DNA of 46,955 nucleotides from positions 1 through 46,955 of the forward strand of contig VGVE01000015.1 of NCBI GenBank assembly GCA_016874135.1, written 5' to 3'. Shown piece after piece: positions 18,519 to 27,659 of the stretch. The notes beneath the pieces are model-generated. The model did no database searches and was not told the origin of the DNA. It saw nothing but the letters and a program-made list of their open reading frames with translations. The translations under genes were made by a program, and so were the position numbers. Within the stretch, counting starts at the first letter, position 1. Each line of letters begins with the position of its first letter. The DNA is from Gammaproteobacteria bacterium (lineage in GTDB: Bacteria; Pseudomonadota; Gammaproteobacteria; Pseudomonadales; Azotimanducaceae).

Positions 18519-21185
18519 TTGAGCCAGAAACCGGAACTGATGCGGGATGATGACCCGGGTGAGACCCAGGATTGGCTCGACGCTCTCGAGCATGTACTGA
18601 AGCATCAGGGAACATCGCGCGCCAACTTTTTGCTGCAGCGATTATCAGCGCGGATGACGCAGACCGGCGCATCGTTGCCGTACACGATCACGACACCCTA
18701 TCGCAATACTATTCCCGTCAGCCAGGAAGCCTTCATGCCTGGCGATCTGTTCATGGAGCGACGTATTCGCAGCCTCATCCGCTGGAACGCCCTCGCCATG
18801 GTGGTGCGTGCAAATCGGCGTGAGGGGGAGTTGGGTGGGCACATCTCGTCCTTTGCGTCTTCGGCAACGTTGTATGACGTTGGCTTCAACTATTTCTTTC
18901 AGGGGCCAACCGCCGAATCGGCCGGTGACCTGATCTACTTCCAGGGTCACTGCGCTCCGGGCGTCTATGCCCGGTCGTTTCTCGAAGGGCGGCTGGATGA
19001 AGTCCAGCTCGACAAGTTCCGGGAAGAAGTCGGTGGTCGCGGCCTGTCGTCTTATCCACATCCCTGGCTGATGCCGGATTATTGGCAGTTCCCCACTGTT
19101 TCGATGGGCCTCGGACCTCTGCAGGCGATCTACCAGGCACATGTCATGAAGTACTTGGATGCCCGTGGTCTGGTACCGATGGGTAACCGCAAGGTGTGGG
19201 CGTTTCTGGGTGATGGCGAAACGGACGAACCCGAATCTCTCGGTGTGCTGTCCCTCGCCGGTCGCGAAAAACTCGACAACCTGATCTTCGTCATCAATTG
19301 CAATCTGCAGCGCCTCGATGGCCCTGTGCGCGGCAACGGCAAGATCATCCAGGAGCTGGAAGGCAGCTTCCGTGGCGCCGGCTGGAATGTGATCAAGGTG
19401 GTTTGGGGCCGGCTCTGGGACCCACTCTTTGCAAAGGACACCCGCGGGCTCATGCAGGCGCGCATGGACGAGACCGTGGATGGCGAGTACCAGAACTTCA
19501 AGGCGCGCGGCGGTGACTATCTGCGCCAGAAGTTCTTCTCGCAGGACCCGGATCTTCTGAAGATCGTTGAAAACCTCACCGATGAAGACATCACCAAACT
19601 CAATCGTGGCGGCCACGATCCGTACAAGGTGTACGCGGCCTACCACACGGCTGTGCACCACAAAGGCCAACCCACGGTCATCCTTGCCAAGACGGTCAAA
19701 GGTTATGGAATGGGTGATGCGGGCGAGTCGGAAAACGATACGCACCAGGTGAAGAAGCTGTCGTTTGATGAACTCAAGTACTTCCGTAACCGCTTTGATA
19801 TTCCGCTGACCGATCAACAACTCGAAGAAGTGGCGTATTACCGTCCGCCCATGGACTCTGCGGAGATGCAGTACCTGCGGCGCCAACGGGACAAACTCGG
19901 CGGGCCAATTCCACGGCGCACCGTTGACGTGCAGAACCTCGTGGTTCCGGAACTCGATGCGTTTGCGGCGCAGTTGCAGGGCACCGGTGAGCGTACGGTA
20001 TCCACCACCATGGCCTTCGTGCGCATCCTGCAGATGCTGGTGCGGGATAAGCAGATCGGCAAGCGGGTGGTGCCGATTGTTCCTGACGAGGCGCGTACGT
20101 TCGGCATGGAAGGCATGTTCCGGCAGCTCGGGATCTACTCCTCCATCGGCCAGTTGTATGAGCCGGAAGACTCAGACGAGATCGCTGCCTATCGCGAGAG
20201 CAAGGATGGTCAGGTGCTCGAAGAGGGCATCAACGAGGCCGGCGCGTTCAGCGCCTGGCTTGCAGCGGCCACTTCCTACACCACGCACCGCTACACGCTC
20301 ATTCCGTTCTACATCTACTACTCGATGTTCGGTTTCCAGCGCATTGGTGATCTGGCGTGGGCCGCGGGAGACAGTCAGGCACGTGGTTTTCTGCTGGGTG
20401 GAACCGCCGGCAGAACGACACTCAACGGTGAAGGGCTACAGCATCAGGACGGGCATTCGCACCTCCTCGCGTCGACGATTCCCAACTGCGTGAGCTACGA
20501 CCCGTGTTATGCCTATGAACTGGCGGCGATCGTGCAGGATGGACTCAGGCGCATGGTGATCGAGCGCGAGAATGTCTATTACTACATCACGGTGATGAAT
20601 GAGAACTACGTTCATCCCCCGATGCCAGCAGGTGTTGAGGACGGAATTCGCAAAGGCATGTATCTGCTTCGCCAAACCGGAACGGACGCACGGTTACGGG
20701 TGCGCCTGCTCGGCAGTGGCACGATCCTGCGGGAAGTTGAAGCGGCTGCGGATCTTCTGCACAGCCGATGGGGCATTGGCGCCGACGTGTTCAGTGTGAC
20801 CAGCTATAACGAGCTGGCTCGCGAAGCGCATGATGTGGGCCGGTGGAATCTGCTGCATCCGGAGCAGACCCCGCGTGTGAGCCACGTACAACAACTGCTG
20901 TCAGGTTCGAAGCCGGTCATTTCCTCATCTGACTACATGCGCTCCGTGGCCGACCAGATCCGCAGTGCGATTGCCGCCGACTACCACGTTCTCGGTACTG
21001 ACGGTTTTGGGCGCAGTGATCGGCGTGATCGATTGCGTGACTTCTTTGAAATCGACCGTCGTTACGTTGCGCTTGCAGCGCTCAACGCGTTGGTACAACA
21101 GCAAAGCCTATCCGTTGAGGTAGCAGTGCAGGCGCGTACCGAATTCGCTATCGATCCTGACAAACCCAATCCGCGGATTTCGTGA
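18519..21185 (+). CDS. aceE: Pyruvate dehydrogenase E1 component AceE
   Basis: AceE is the thiamine-diphosphate E1 subunit of the pyruvate dehydrogenase complex, decarboxylating pyruvate and acetylating the lipoyl arms of AceF. The 888-residue product is the large homodimeric type (E. coli 887). The thiamine motif is GDGETDEPES followed by NCNLQ (about residues 229-263). Other close matches are ELGGHISSFASSATLYDVGFNYFF, the YPHPWLMPDYWQFPTVSMGLGP segment (both split here only for length), GTAGRTTLNGEGLQHQDGHS and GTDGFGRSD. Translation probably starts at TTG 18519, since AGGAGG lies 9 bases upstream; an ATG seven codons later is possible. aceF overlaps its stop by four bases (GTGA), so they form one operon. 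No lpd (E3) follows. Confidence 0.98.
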   Translation: MSQKPELMRDDDPGETQDWLDALEHVLKHQGTSRANFLLQRLSARMTQTGASLPYTITTPYRNTIPVSQEAFMPGDLFMERRIRSLIRWNALAMVVRANRREGELGGHISSFASSATLYDVGFNYFFQGPTAESAGDLIYFQGHCAPGVYARSFLEGRLDEVQLDKFREEVGGRGLSSYPHPWLMPDYWQFPTVSMGLGPLQAIYQAHVMKYLDARGLVPMGNRKVWAFLGDGETDEPESLGVLSLAGREKLDNLIFVINCNLQRLDGPVRGNGKIIQELEGSFRGAGWNVIKVVWGRLWDPLFAKDTRGLMQARMDETVDGEYQNFKARGGDYLRQKFFSQDPDLLKIVENLTDEDITKLNRGGHDPYKVYAAYHTAVHHKGQPTVILAKTVKGYGMGDAGESENDTHQVKKLSFDELKYFRNRFDIPLTDQQLEEVAYYRPPMDSAEMQYLRRQRDKLGGPIPRRTVDVQNLVVPELDAFAAQLQGTGERTVSTTMAFVRILQMLVRDKQIGKRVVPIVPDEARTFGMEGMFRQLGIYSSIGQLYEPEDSDEIAAYRESKDGQVLEEGINEAGAFSAWLAAATSYTTHRYTLIPFYIYYSMFGFQRIGDLAWAAGDSQARGFLLGGTAGRTTLNGEGLQHQDGHSHLLASTIPNCVSYDPCYAYELAAIVQDGLRRMVIERENVYYYITVMNENYVHPPMPAGVEDGIRKGMYLLRQTGTDARLRVRLLGSGTILREVEAAADLLHSRWGIGADVFSVTSYNELAREAHDVGRWNLLHPEQTPRVSHVQQLLSGSKPVISSSDYMRSVADQIRSAIAADYHVLGTDGFGRSDRRDRLRDFFEIDRRYVALAALNALVQQQSLSVEVAVQARTEFAIDPDKPNPRIS

Positions 21186-22810
21186 GGCTGAGCGTGACAG
21201 ACATACGTGTTCCGGATATCGGTGATGTCGATGAAGTGGAAGTCATCGAGATTTGTGTCAAGCCGGGAGATCAGGTCGGCGACAACGATCCGGTGGTGGT
21301 CATCGAATCGGACAAAGCCTCTATGGAGGTTCCGGCAGGTGCATCGGGTGTGATCGATGACGTTCTGGTGAACATCGGTAACCGCGTGAAACAGGGGAGT
21401 CTGCTCGCCAGGCTGCGGGGCGCGGCAGCGGCTTCCGAGTCGCAACCGGCGAAACTGCACAACGTCACCCCTGAAGCGAAGCCTGTGTCTGAACCTGCAC
21501 CATCAGCTCCACCGAAACCGGTTGCGAGCACCGGTAGCTCCGGTGAGATACAGGTCTATCTGCCAGATATCGGTGATGCGAAAGACGTCATTGTCATTGA
21601 GCTCGCAGTCGCGCCAGGCGCAACCGTCGCCAAAGGTGACTTGTTGCTTGTGGTCGAGTCTGACAAGGCTTCAATGGAGATTCCCGCACCCGAATCCGGT
21701 GTGATCAAGGTTCTGCATGTGGCCCTCGAACAGCCGGTGAACAAGGGTTCGCTCCTCGCCACGCTGGAAGTTTCGGGACCCGTCGCCACCGCCCCAACAA
21801 TACTAGTCAGCGGCGCAGCGCCAGCTGCTGCAGCACCCGCGGCGAACGCTCCTGCCGTACCGATCAAGCCCACAGGTGATGCCAAAGAAGCTGCATCGGC
21901 AGGCAGTGAAGTTTATGCCGGCCCGGCGGTGCGATTGCTCGCTCGCGGGTTCGGCGTGGACCTGACTAAGGTAAAAGGTACCGGCACCAGAGGCCGGGTC
22001 GTCAAGGAAGACGTGCAGGCCTTTGTCAAAGAACGGCTCAAGGCGACCCCGGAAAAGGCGAGTGTCGCGGGCGCTGGCATACCGTCCATTCCGCTGCCGG
22101 ACTTTTCCAAGTTCGGCCCGATCGAACTCGAACCGTTTTCTCGAATCCGCCGTGTTGGTGCACAGAACCTGCACCGCAGCTGGCTCAACATTCCACATGT
22201 CACGCAGCATGACGAGGCAGATATCACCGCACTTGAGGAGTTTCGCAAGAGCATCAAGGCGGATGCGGAAAAGGCAGGGGTCAAAGTTACCCCGCTGTCA
22301 TTTCTCATCAAGGCCGTGTGTGCTGCGCTAAAAACCCACCCGCGGCTTAACTCCTCTCTCGACGCAGGCTGTGAAAACTTCATCCTGAAACGTTACTTCC
22401 ACATTGGCTTTGCAGTGGACGCACCGGATGGACTCGTGGTCCCGGTGATCCGTGATGCGGACCGGCTTGGTATTTATGAGTTGTCGAAGGTGATCGCGGA
22501 TCTCGCTGACAAGGCACGCCGCGGCAAGCTGGCGATGGCGGACATGCAGGGTGGCACCTTCAGCATTTCCAGCCTGGGTGCGCTTGGTGGTACCGGATTC
22601 ACACCGATCATCAACGCACCGGAGGTAGCCATTCTCGGCGTTGGCCGATTGGTGACAAAACCGGTGTGGGGCGGCCAGGAGTTTCGCCCGCGGGAGATGT
22701 TGCCTTTGTCACTCAGCTACGATCACCGTGCAGTCAATGGTGCGGAAGCCGGGCGATTTGTGGTCGAGCTGTGTGGCCTTTTGGCGGATGTGCGAAGACT
22801 GATCCTCTGA
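21182..22810 (+). CDS. aceF: Dihydrolipoamide acetyltransferase AceF (E2)
   Basis: AceF is the core E2 subunit of pyruvate dehydrogenase, passing acetyl from lipoyl-lysine to CoA. In order: lipoyl domain 1 with ESDKASMEVPA (lysine ~45), an Ala/Pro linker, lipoyl domain 2 with ESDKASMEIPAPESG (lysine ~162), a second Ala/Pro linker, the peripheral-subunit-binding domain (VYAGPAVRLLARGFGVDL, then GTGTRGRVVKEDV), and the catalytic domain ending with SYDHRAVNGAEAGRF, where the His is catalytic. E. coli has three lipoyl domains; here there are two, so the protein is 542 residues. The start is either GTG 21182, overlapping aceE, or GTG 21194, which gives VTDIRVPDIGD and has GAGG upstream. Confidence 0.97.
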   Translation: MRLSVTDIRVPDIGDVDEVEVIEICVKPGDQVGDNDPVVVIESDKASMEVPAGASGVIDDVLVNIGNRVKQGSLLARLRGAAAASESQPAKLHNVTPEAKPVSEPAPSAPPKPVASTGSSGEIQVYLPDIGDAKDVIVIELAVAPGATVAKGDLLLVVESDKASMEIPAPESGVIKVLHVALEQPVNKGSLLATLEVSGPVATAPTILVSGAAPAAAAPAANAPAVPIKPTGDAKEAASAGSEVYAGPAVRLLARGFGVDLTKVKGTGTRGRVVKEDVQAFVKERLKATPEKASVAGAGIPSIPLPDFSKFGPIELEPFSRIRRVGAQNLHRSWLNIPHVTQHDEADITALEEFRKSIKADAEKAGVKVTPLSFLIKAVCAALKTHPRLNSSLDAGCENFILKRYFHIGFAVDAPDGLVVPVIRDADRLGIYELSKVIADLADKARRGKLAMADMQGGTFSISSLGALGGTGFTPIINAPEVAILGVGRLVTKPVWGGQEFRPREMLPLSLSYDHRAVNGAEAGRFVVELCGLLADVRRLIL

Positions 22811-22828
22811 CGTTGTCTCAGGCTTTCG

Positions 22829-23362
22829 TCAGCCTGCGGGTTTGACTGAACCCCGCCACATCACTTCATCCCCGTGCGCGCGGGCCAGGGTTCGCGCCCA
22901 CACGAAGAGCAGATCGCTGAGCCGATTCAGATAGACGCCACACGCTGCATAGTCGGCATCGAGTGCCCAGACGCTTCTTTCAGCCCGGCGGCAGACGGCT
23001 CTGGCCACGTGACACCTCGCCGCGGCTTCGCCACCGCCCGGTAGAACGAACTCCTTAAGTGGCGGCAATGCTTCATTCAATCGGCTAGAAACCGACTCAA
23101 TCGCTGCCGCATCGGGAGCGGGTGTGGCACCCTCTGTGGCCAGACAGGCGCCGAGATCGAAGAGGTCCTGCTGGATCGCATCCGCGAACGGCGGGAAATC
23201 CTTTATCGCGGCGCGAAGCAAGCCGAAGTGCGAGTTGAGTTCATCGACGTCGCCGAGGGCGCCGAACAGGGGATCTGACTTCGCCAACCGTTTGCCGGTG
23301 GCAGTTCCGGAGGTTCCCGTATCGCCGGTGCGAGTGGTAACTCTTGATATGCGATTGGCCAC
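22829..23362 (-). CDS. Cob(I)alamin adenosyltransferase, PduO type
   Basis: This enzyme transfers adenosyl from ATP to cob(I)alamin to make adenosylcobalamin. The 177-residue product has the PduO-type ATP-binding N terminus TTRTGDTGTSG, then GDVDELNSHFGLLRA, the VLPGGGEAAARCHVARAVCRRAER helix region (the conserved Arg and Glu for ATP; written in two parts of the same helix), and LNRLSDLLFVWAR. I place the start at GTG 23360-23362, because GGAGG lies five bases before it; a GTG two codons upstream would overlap that ribosome site. No other cobalamin gene is near, so it probably serves salvage or a B12-dependent enzyme elsewhere. It converges on aceF with a gap of 18 bp. Confidence 0.93.
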   Translation of the reverse strand: MANRISRVTTRTGDTGTSGTATGKRLAKSDPLFGALGDVDELNSHFGLLRAAIKDFPPFADAIQQDLFDLGACLATEGATPAPDAAAIESVSSRLNEALPPLKEFVLPGGGEAAARCHVARAVCRRAERSVWALDADYAACGVYLNRLSDLLFVWARTLARAHGDEVMWRGSVKPAG

Positions 23363-23377
23363 AAACACCTCCGATGA

Positions 23378-24373
23378 TCAGCTGTTGAACACTGCGTCCG
23401 CGAGAATCTGATAGGACCGTCTGCGGGCCTCGTGGGAATAGATCTGTGATACCACCATCAACTCGTCAGCACCTGTGGTGGCAACAAAATCGCGCATGCG
23501 GCGGATGATGCTGTCCTTGTTACCCACCGCGCTGCAGGCGCCGATCTGCTCGATGGTGTAACGATCCGCGCCGCTGAGCTCCGCTTCAAAGTTGACGCGT
23601 GGCGGTGGCAGTTTCCCGGGTTGTCCGGTGCGCAGTCTGACGAACGACTGAAGGGCGGAGCTGCGCAACAGAGTCGCTTCGGCGTCAGTGTCTGCCGCGC
23701 AGACGTTGTAGCCGAGCATGAGATAGGGCCGGTCGAGATAGGCAGAAGCTTTGAAGCGTGTGCGATAGACATCGATGGCCTGCATCAACGCAGCCGGCGC
23801 GAAATGGGATGCGAAGGCGTATGGCAGACCGAATACCGCCGCAAGCGATGCGCCAAAGAGGCTCGATCCGAGTATCCAGATCGGTACGTTCAACCCGTGG
23901 CCCGGTACAGCCTGCACGCGGCCCGGCTGGTCGCTGAAGTAACGCAGCAGCTCCATCACATCCTGCGGAAACTGGTTCACATCACCTTCAAGAGACCGAC
24001 GAAGTGCATGCATGGTCACCTGATCAGTGCCCGGAGCGCGGCCAAGACCAAGATCAATTCTGCCGGGGTAGAGGCTTTCCAGTGTTCCAAACTGTTCCGC
24101 GATCACCAGAGGCGAATGGTTGGGGAGCATGATGCCGCCGGCGCCGACTCGAATCGACGAAGTGCCACCGGCCACATGCCCGATGACTACAGCAGTGGCT
24201 GCACTCGCAATGCCTTGCATGTTGTGATGTTCGGCCAGCCAGTAGCGGTGGTACCCAAGTGCTTCCGCATATCGCGCCAGATCCAATGTGTTGGCCAGCG
24301 CTTCGCGCGGCGTTGAGCCTTCCGTCACCGGTGAGAGGTCGAGCACGGAGAGTTTGAGCGGAAGCTGGGCCAT
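23378..24373 (-). CDS. Luciferase-like flavin-dependent oxidoreductase (YhbW-like)
   Basis: A 331-residue member of the bacterial luciferase-like monooxygenase family (F420/FMN TIM barrel), closest in pattern to E. coli YhbW. Signatures are [12 protein letters not shown] at the start, [50 protein letters not shown] and [16 protein letters not shown]. The substrate is unknown. The start is the ATG at 24371-24373 ([13 protein letters not shown]); a longer frame would run into the upstream regulator gene, which ends 20 bp before. It lies 15 bp upstream of the cobalamin adenosyltransferase start on the same strand, so the three minus-strand genes may be one transcript. Confidence 0.9.
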   Translation of the reverse strand: MAQLPLKLSVLDLSPVTEGSTPREALANTLDLARYAEALGYHRYWLAEHHNMQGIASAATAVVIGHVAGGTSSIRVGAGGIMLPNHSPLVIAEQFGTLESLYPGRIDLGLGRAPGTDQVTMHALRRSLEGDVNQFPQDVMELLRYFSDQPGRVQAVPGHGLNVPIWILGSSLFGASLAAVFGLPYAFASHFAPAALMQAIDVYRTRFKASAYLDRPYLMLGYNVCAADTDAEATLLRSSALQSFVRLRTGQPGKLPPPRVNFEAELSGADRYTIEQIGACSAVGNKDSIIRRMRDFVATTGADELMVVSQIYSHEARRRSYQILADAVFNS

Positions 24374-24392
24374 CGTTCCCGGGGGTTTCGGT

Positions 24393-25361
24393 TCAGATGG
24401 CGTCGACAGGATCGAAAGCGCGGCTGCTAATGGTGCCGCTGTCGAATAAAGGGACAATGCCCTTGGACGCGAGTTCCATCAGGAGTTTGGGGCCCGGAAA
24501 ACCTGTGCTCGCATCGGCGCTGCAGATACTCATGCCAATGACGATCGGGATGAATCCACGGCTTGTCTTGAACGATCGCATGTAAAGACTGTCGAAGATG
24601 CGTCGAAACACTTCACCTCTGCCTGCCGGTGCGGGCTGGGTAAGCAGAATGGCAAAGAGGTCGGGTTCAGGTCGCGTCACTGTGTCCAGCGGGCGAACGA
24701 GCTGACGCAGGCGCGAACCCAGTGCGGACATCAGCTCGTCTACAACTGTGGGCTCAAACTGCTGTTGCACGATGGCGAGGTTCTGGATGCCGACCAGAAT
24801 CACACAGGCAGAGCCACCGCGGGTTTCGGCGTGTTTGAGAACGTCGCCAAGCTTGTTGAGGGTGTAACGAACATTGCCGAGGCCGGTCGTCGGATCAACG
24901 AGGTCTGTGGTCTGGGTGTCGCGCAGCTTGCGCCGCAGTTGCTGGTTGGCTCCGAGTAGTTCGTTCTGGCGACGCGCAATGCGGTGCGCAGCAACTACGC
25001 GTGGCAGCAGCTGGGTACGCAGGTTTGCCTTGTTGAGGAAATCATCGACGCCCGAGCGGAACGATTCTTCGAGCGCCTCGACATCATCACGGGTGGTTAG
25101 GAGCATCGTGTACGTATACCGGTGCGCCGCTTCGTCGAGTTTTTTGATACGGCGTACCAGCTCGATGCCGTCCATCACCGGCATCAACCAGTCTGATATC
25201 ACCACTGCAGCGGGCCGCTTTTCGAGCGACCGCAGGGCTTGCAGCGGATTGTTGGTAAAGCGGACGTTGTTGAATCCGCCCGCGCGAAGGGCCTTGGCGA
25301 TGATCGCACTGGAAAACTTCGCGTCATCGACGACGAGAATTGGAATGTCTCCCTGCGGCAT
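24393..25361 (-). CDS. Response regulator with degenerate GGDEF domain
   Basis: A 322-residue two-domain protein. The N-terminal receiver domain is complete: acidic pair in [10 protein letters not shown], phospho-acceptor in [13 protein letters not shown], the switch Thr in MLLTTRDD, and the Lys in FLNKAN. After a helical linker ([20 protein letters not shown]) comes a GGDEF-like fold starting [16 protein letters not shown], but the GG[D/E]EF active loop is replaced by [10 protein letters not shown]. It is therefore unlikely to make c-di-GMP and may act by binding a partner or nucleotide. The ATG at 25359-25361 is divergent from yajQ, whose product binds c-di-GMP in other bacteria. No histidine kinase is adjacent. 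Confidence 0.85.
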   Translation of the reverse strand: MPQGDIPILVVDDAKFSSAIIAKALRAGGFNNVRFTNNPLQALRSLEKRPAAVVISDWLMPVMDGIELVRRIKKLDEAAHRYTYTMLLTTRDDVEALEESFRSGVDDFLNKANLRTQLLPRVVAAHRIARRQNELLGANQQLRRKLRDTQTTDLVDPTTGLGNVRYTLNKLGDVLKHAETRGGSACVILVGIQNLAIVQQQFEPTVVDELMSALGSRLRQLVRPLDTVTRPEPDLFAILLTQPAPAGRGEVFRRIFDSLYMRSFKTSRGFIPIVIGMSICSADASTGFPGPKLLMELASKGIVPLFDSGTISSRAFDPVDAI

Positions 25362-25490
25362 GTAACGTAAGGGGTGTGAACGACGACGGTCCCGCCATGT
25401 TAGCAGCTCTCAGGCAAAGTCCAGCATGGAACTTTGCGGATGAGCATTTCCAGGCCCGCCGCGCATGATCCATTCTGGAGCCAGGACAGC

Positions 25491-25973
25491 ATGCCATCTT
25501 TCGATATTGTCTCAGAAGTCGATTTCCAGGAAGTCCGAAATGCCGTGGATCAGGCGTCACGGGAGCTCGAAAAACGATTTGATTTTAAAGGAATAGATGC
25601 CCGCTTCGAACTCGAAGAGGAATCCATTGCCGTGTTTGCGCCGGAAGAATTCCAGATCACGCAAATGGAAGACATCCTGCACGAGAAGCTGATCAAGCGC
25701 GGTATCGACGTGCAGGCCCTGGAGGCCGGAGAGGTTGAAGGTGCGGGCAAGGTCAAGCGTTGTAAATACACGCTGCGCCAGGGGATCGACCGCGACAATG
25801 CAAAGACGATCACCAAGTTGATCAAGGACAGCAAGGCCAAGGTCCAGAGTCAGATTAACGGTGAAAAGCTGCGGGTCACAGGTAAAAAGCGTGATGACCT
25901 GCAGGAAGTGATCCAACTGCTCCGCCAGGCTGAACTCAAGATTCCGCTGCAGTTCGATAACTTCCGCGATTGA
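25491..25973 (+). CDS. yajQ: YajQ family nucleotide-binding protein
   Basis: YajQ (UPF0234) is a small two-domain protein; homologues bind c-di-GMP or nucleotides, and some act with transcription factors. The 160-residue product has the family start MPSFDIVSEVDFQEVRNAVD, then RFDFKGIDARFELEEE, VKRCKYTLRQGIDRDNAKTI (close to E. coli) and the end LRQAELKIPLQFDNFRD. The ATG at 25491 is used because it gives this N terminus and has AGGA five bases before; the frame is open for 19 codons upstream. ampG starts 7 bp after its stop. Confidence 0.95.
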   Translation: MPSFDIVSEVDFQEVRNAVDQASRELEKRFDFKGIDARFELEEESIAVFAPEEFQITQMEDILHEKLIKRGIDVQALEAGEVEGAGKVKRCKYTLRQGIDRDNAKTITKLIKDSKAKVQSQINGEKLRVTGKKRDDLQEVIQLLRQAELKIPLQFDNFRD

Positions 25974-25980
25974 TCTGCCC

Positions 25981-27348
25981 GTGAGTTCCGGCACCAGGGT
26001 CGGCGTTGGGAGTCGCTGGCGACAGGCGGCGCGTGTCTATGCGAGCCCACGAATTGCGGCACTCGGCTTTCTTGGTTTTTCCGCTGGCCTGCCCTTTGTT
26101 CTTGTCTATTCGACACTTTCCGTCTGGCTGCGCGAAGCGGATGTCAGCCTGCCGATCATCGGTTTCTTCAGCTGGCTCACCCTGGTCTATTCCGTAAAGG
26201 TTTTTTGGTCGCCAGTGGTCGATTCAGTGCAGGTACCGTGGTTGGGGGTGCTGCTCGGCCGCCGCCGCAGCTGGCTGCTGCTGGCGCAGACCGTGGTGAT
26301 CGCGGGTCTGGTTGGTGTGGCCGGGATCGATCCGGCGGCGTCACTCATTCCGGTTGCAGCGTTCGGTCTGATGGTCGCTCTTGGCTCTGCAACCCAGGAC
26401 ATCGTTGTTGATGCCTATCGCATCGAGGTGGCTCATAGCGATGAACAGGCTGCACTGTCGGCGGTTTACATCTTCGGCTATCGGCTGGCAATGCTGGTGG
26501 CGGGTGCCGGAGCGCTCTACATCGCCGAGTTCGTCTCCTGGCCGGCGGCGTACATGAGTATGGCGGGTTGCATGGCGATGGGCGTTCTCACCACGTTGCT
26601 GATCCTTGAACCGTCGCGCAATGACGAAGGCGTGAGTGCTTACCAACCACAACAGTGGCAGACATTGACGGTGTGGGTTCGCCGCGCCGTGGTAGCGCCA
26701 TTCGTCGAGTTCTTCAGTCGCAATGGCGCCGCGCTCGCGCTTCTGGTGTTGGCGCTCATCATGGTCTACCGGCTTTCTGACATGACGATGGGTGTCATGG
26801 CGAATCCGTTTTATCTCGATATGGGATTCACCAAGGCGCAGATCGCCAGCGTCGTCAAGGTATTCGGCTTCGGCATGACGATGTTGGGCGCCTTTGTGGG
26901 TGGTGTGCTGGTTTTGCGTTACGGTCAGCGTTCGATGTTGCTGGTTGCGGCGGGTTGTGTTGCGTTGACCAACCTGGTGTTTGCTGGTTTGTCACTGTGG
27001 GGGGAACCGGCGTTGACAGCACTGGCGTTCGTCGTCAGCGCCGACAACTTCAGCGGTGGTCTTGCCAACGTGACGTTCATTGCGTTCCTTTCAGGGCTGA
27101 CCCATCGCACCTACACCGCGACGCAATACGCGATGTTCAGCTCATTGATGACCAGTATCGGGGGCATCATCGGCGGGTTTTCCGGGCTAATCGTGGAAGG
27201 ATTTGGATACACGACATTTTTTGTTTATTCCGCACTGCTCGGCTTGCCGGCGATGGTGCTGGTCATCGTTCTGGGCCGACACTCTATCGACCTGATGGCT
27301 TCCAATCCGGCACCCAAAGAAGAGCCGGGTCTACGCGATCCCCCTTGA
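25981..27348 (+). CDS. ampG: Muropeptide permease AmpG (MFS)
   Basis: AmpG is the inner-membrane major-facilitator importer of anhydro-muropeptides for cell-wall recycling. The 455-residue product has about 12 membrane spans and the AmpG N-terminal signature: GFSAGLPFVLVYSTLSVWLR, then SLPIIGFFSWLTLVYSVKVF and DSVQVPWLGVLLGRRRSWLL. A second typical segment is GSATQDIVVDAYRIE. The start is GTG 25981, directly after yajQ. Its partner in recycling, ampD, lies 8 kb away. The 3' end overlaps the convergent alkyltransferase-like gene by 65 bp. Confidence 0.95.
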   Translation: MSSGTRVGVGSRWRQAARVYASPRIAALGFLGFSAGLPFVLVYSTLSVWLREADVSLPIIGFFSWLTLVYSVKVFWSPVVDSVQVPWLGVLLGRRRSWLLLAQTVVIAGLVGVAGIDPAASLIPVAAFGLMVALGSATQDIVVDAYRIEVAHSDEQAALSAVYIFGYRLAMLVAGAGALYIAEFVSWPAAYMSMAGCMAMGVLTTLLILEPSRNDEGVSAYQPQQWQTLTVWVRRAVVAPFVEFFSRNGAALALLVLALIMVYRLSDMTMGVMANPFYLDMGFTKAQIASVVKVFGFGMTMLGAFVGGVLVLRYGQRSMLLVAAGCVALTNLVFAGLSLWGEPALTALAFVVSADNFSGGLANVTFIAFLSGLTHRTYTATQYAMFSSLMTSIGGIIGGFSGLIVEGFGYTTFFVYSALLGLPAMVLVIVLGRHSIDLMASNPAPKEEPGLRDPP

Positions 27349-27607
27349 GCGCGACACCTTCCGCCCTGAGCAGCTGCTTCTGTATTGCCGCAGCAAGTGT
27401 GCCGCGCCTGGAAATCTCGCGCGAAGCCGTCACCACGCGGTGCCATGGAAGCTTCGAGTCGTCGGGTAGCTGTGAGAGCAATCGGCCGACGTGGCGCGCA
27501 TAACCCGGGTAGCCCGCCAGCTTGGCCAACTGGCTGTAGCTGGTGACGGTGCCCCTGGGTACCTGTATCAGAAGTATGCGAACCGCGTCTTCGAATTCGG
27601 TATCCAT
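27284..27607 (-). CDS. Alkyltransferase-like protein (Atl, MGMT family)
   Basis: A 107-residue single-domain member of the O6-alkylguanine-DNA alkyltransferase family. The usual PCHRV active site reads P54-W55-H56-R57-V58, so the acceptor cysteine is replaced by tryptophan. This is the mark of alkyltransferase-like proteins, which bind alkylated guanine and hand it to nucleotide-excision repair. The helix-turn-helix region (TSYSQLAKLAGYPGYARHVG) with its arginine finger is intact. The ATG at 27605-27607 gives MDTEFEDAVRILLIQVPRG; a longer frame upstream lies over the EAL gene and is not real. Its 3' end overlaps ampG tail to tail by 65 bp. Confidence 0.93.
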   Translation of the reverse strand: MDTEFEDAVRILLIQVPRGTVTSYSQLAKLAGYPGYARHVGRLLSQLPDDSKLPWHRVVTASREISRRGTLAAAIQKQLLRAEGVALKGDRVDPALLWVPDWKPSGR

Positions 27608-27659
27608 AACAAGAGCCGCCTGCTGCTTAGGGCGATGTTGCCGCAGCAGCAGGAAATTG

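Noticed and set aside
18645..19886. A 413-codon minus-strand frame inside aceE
   Set aside because: It lies wholly opposite the perfectly conserved aceE, and its composition is typical of an antisense shadow.
22819..22836. Hairpin CAGGCT/AGCCTG between aceF and the adenosyltransferase gene as a terminator
   Set aside because: The stem is only 6 bp and no T run follows on either strand.
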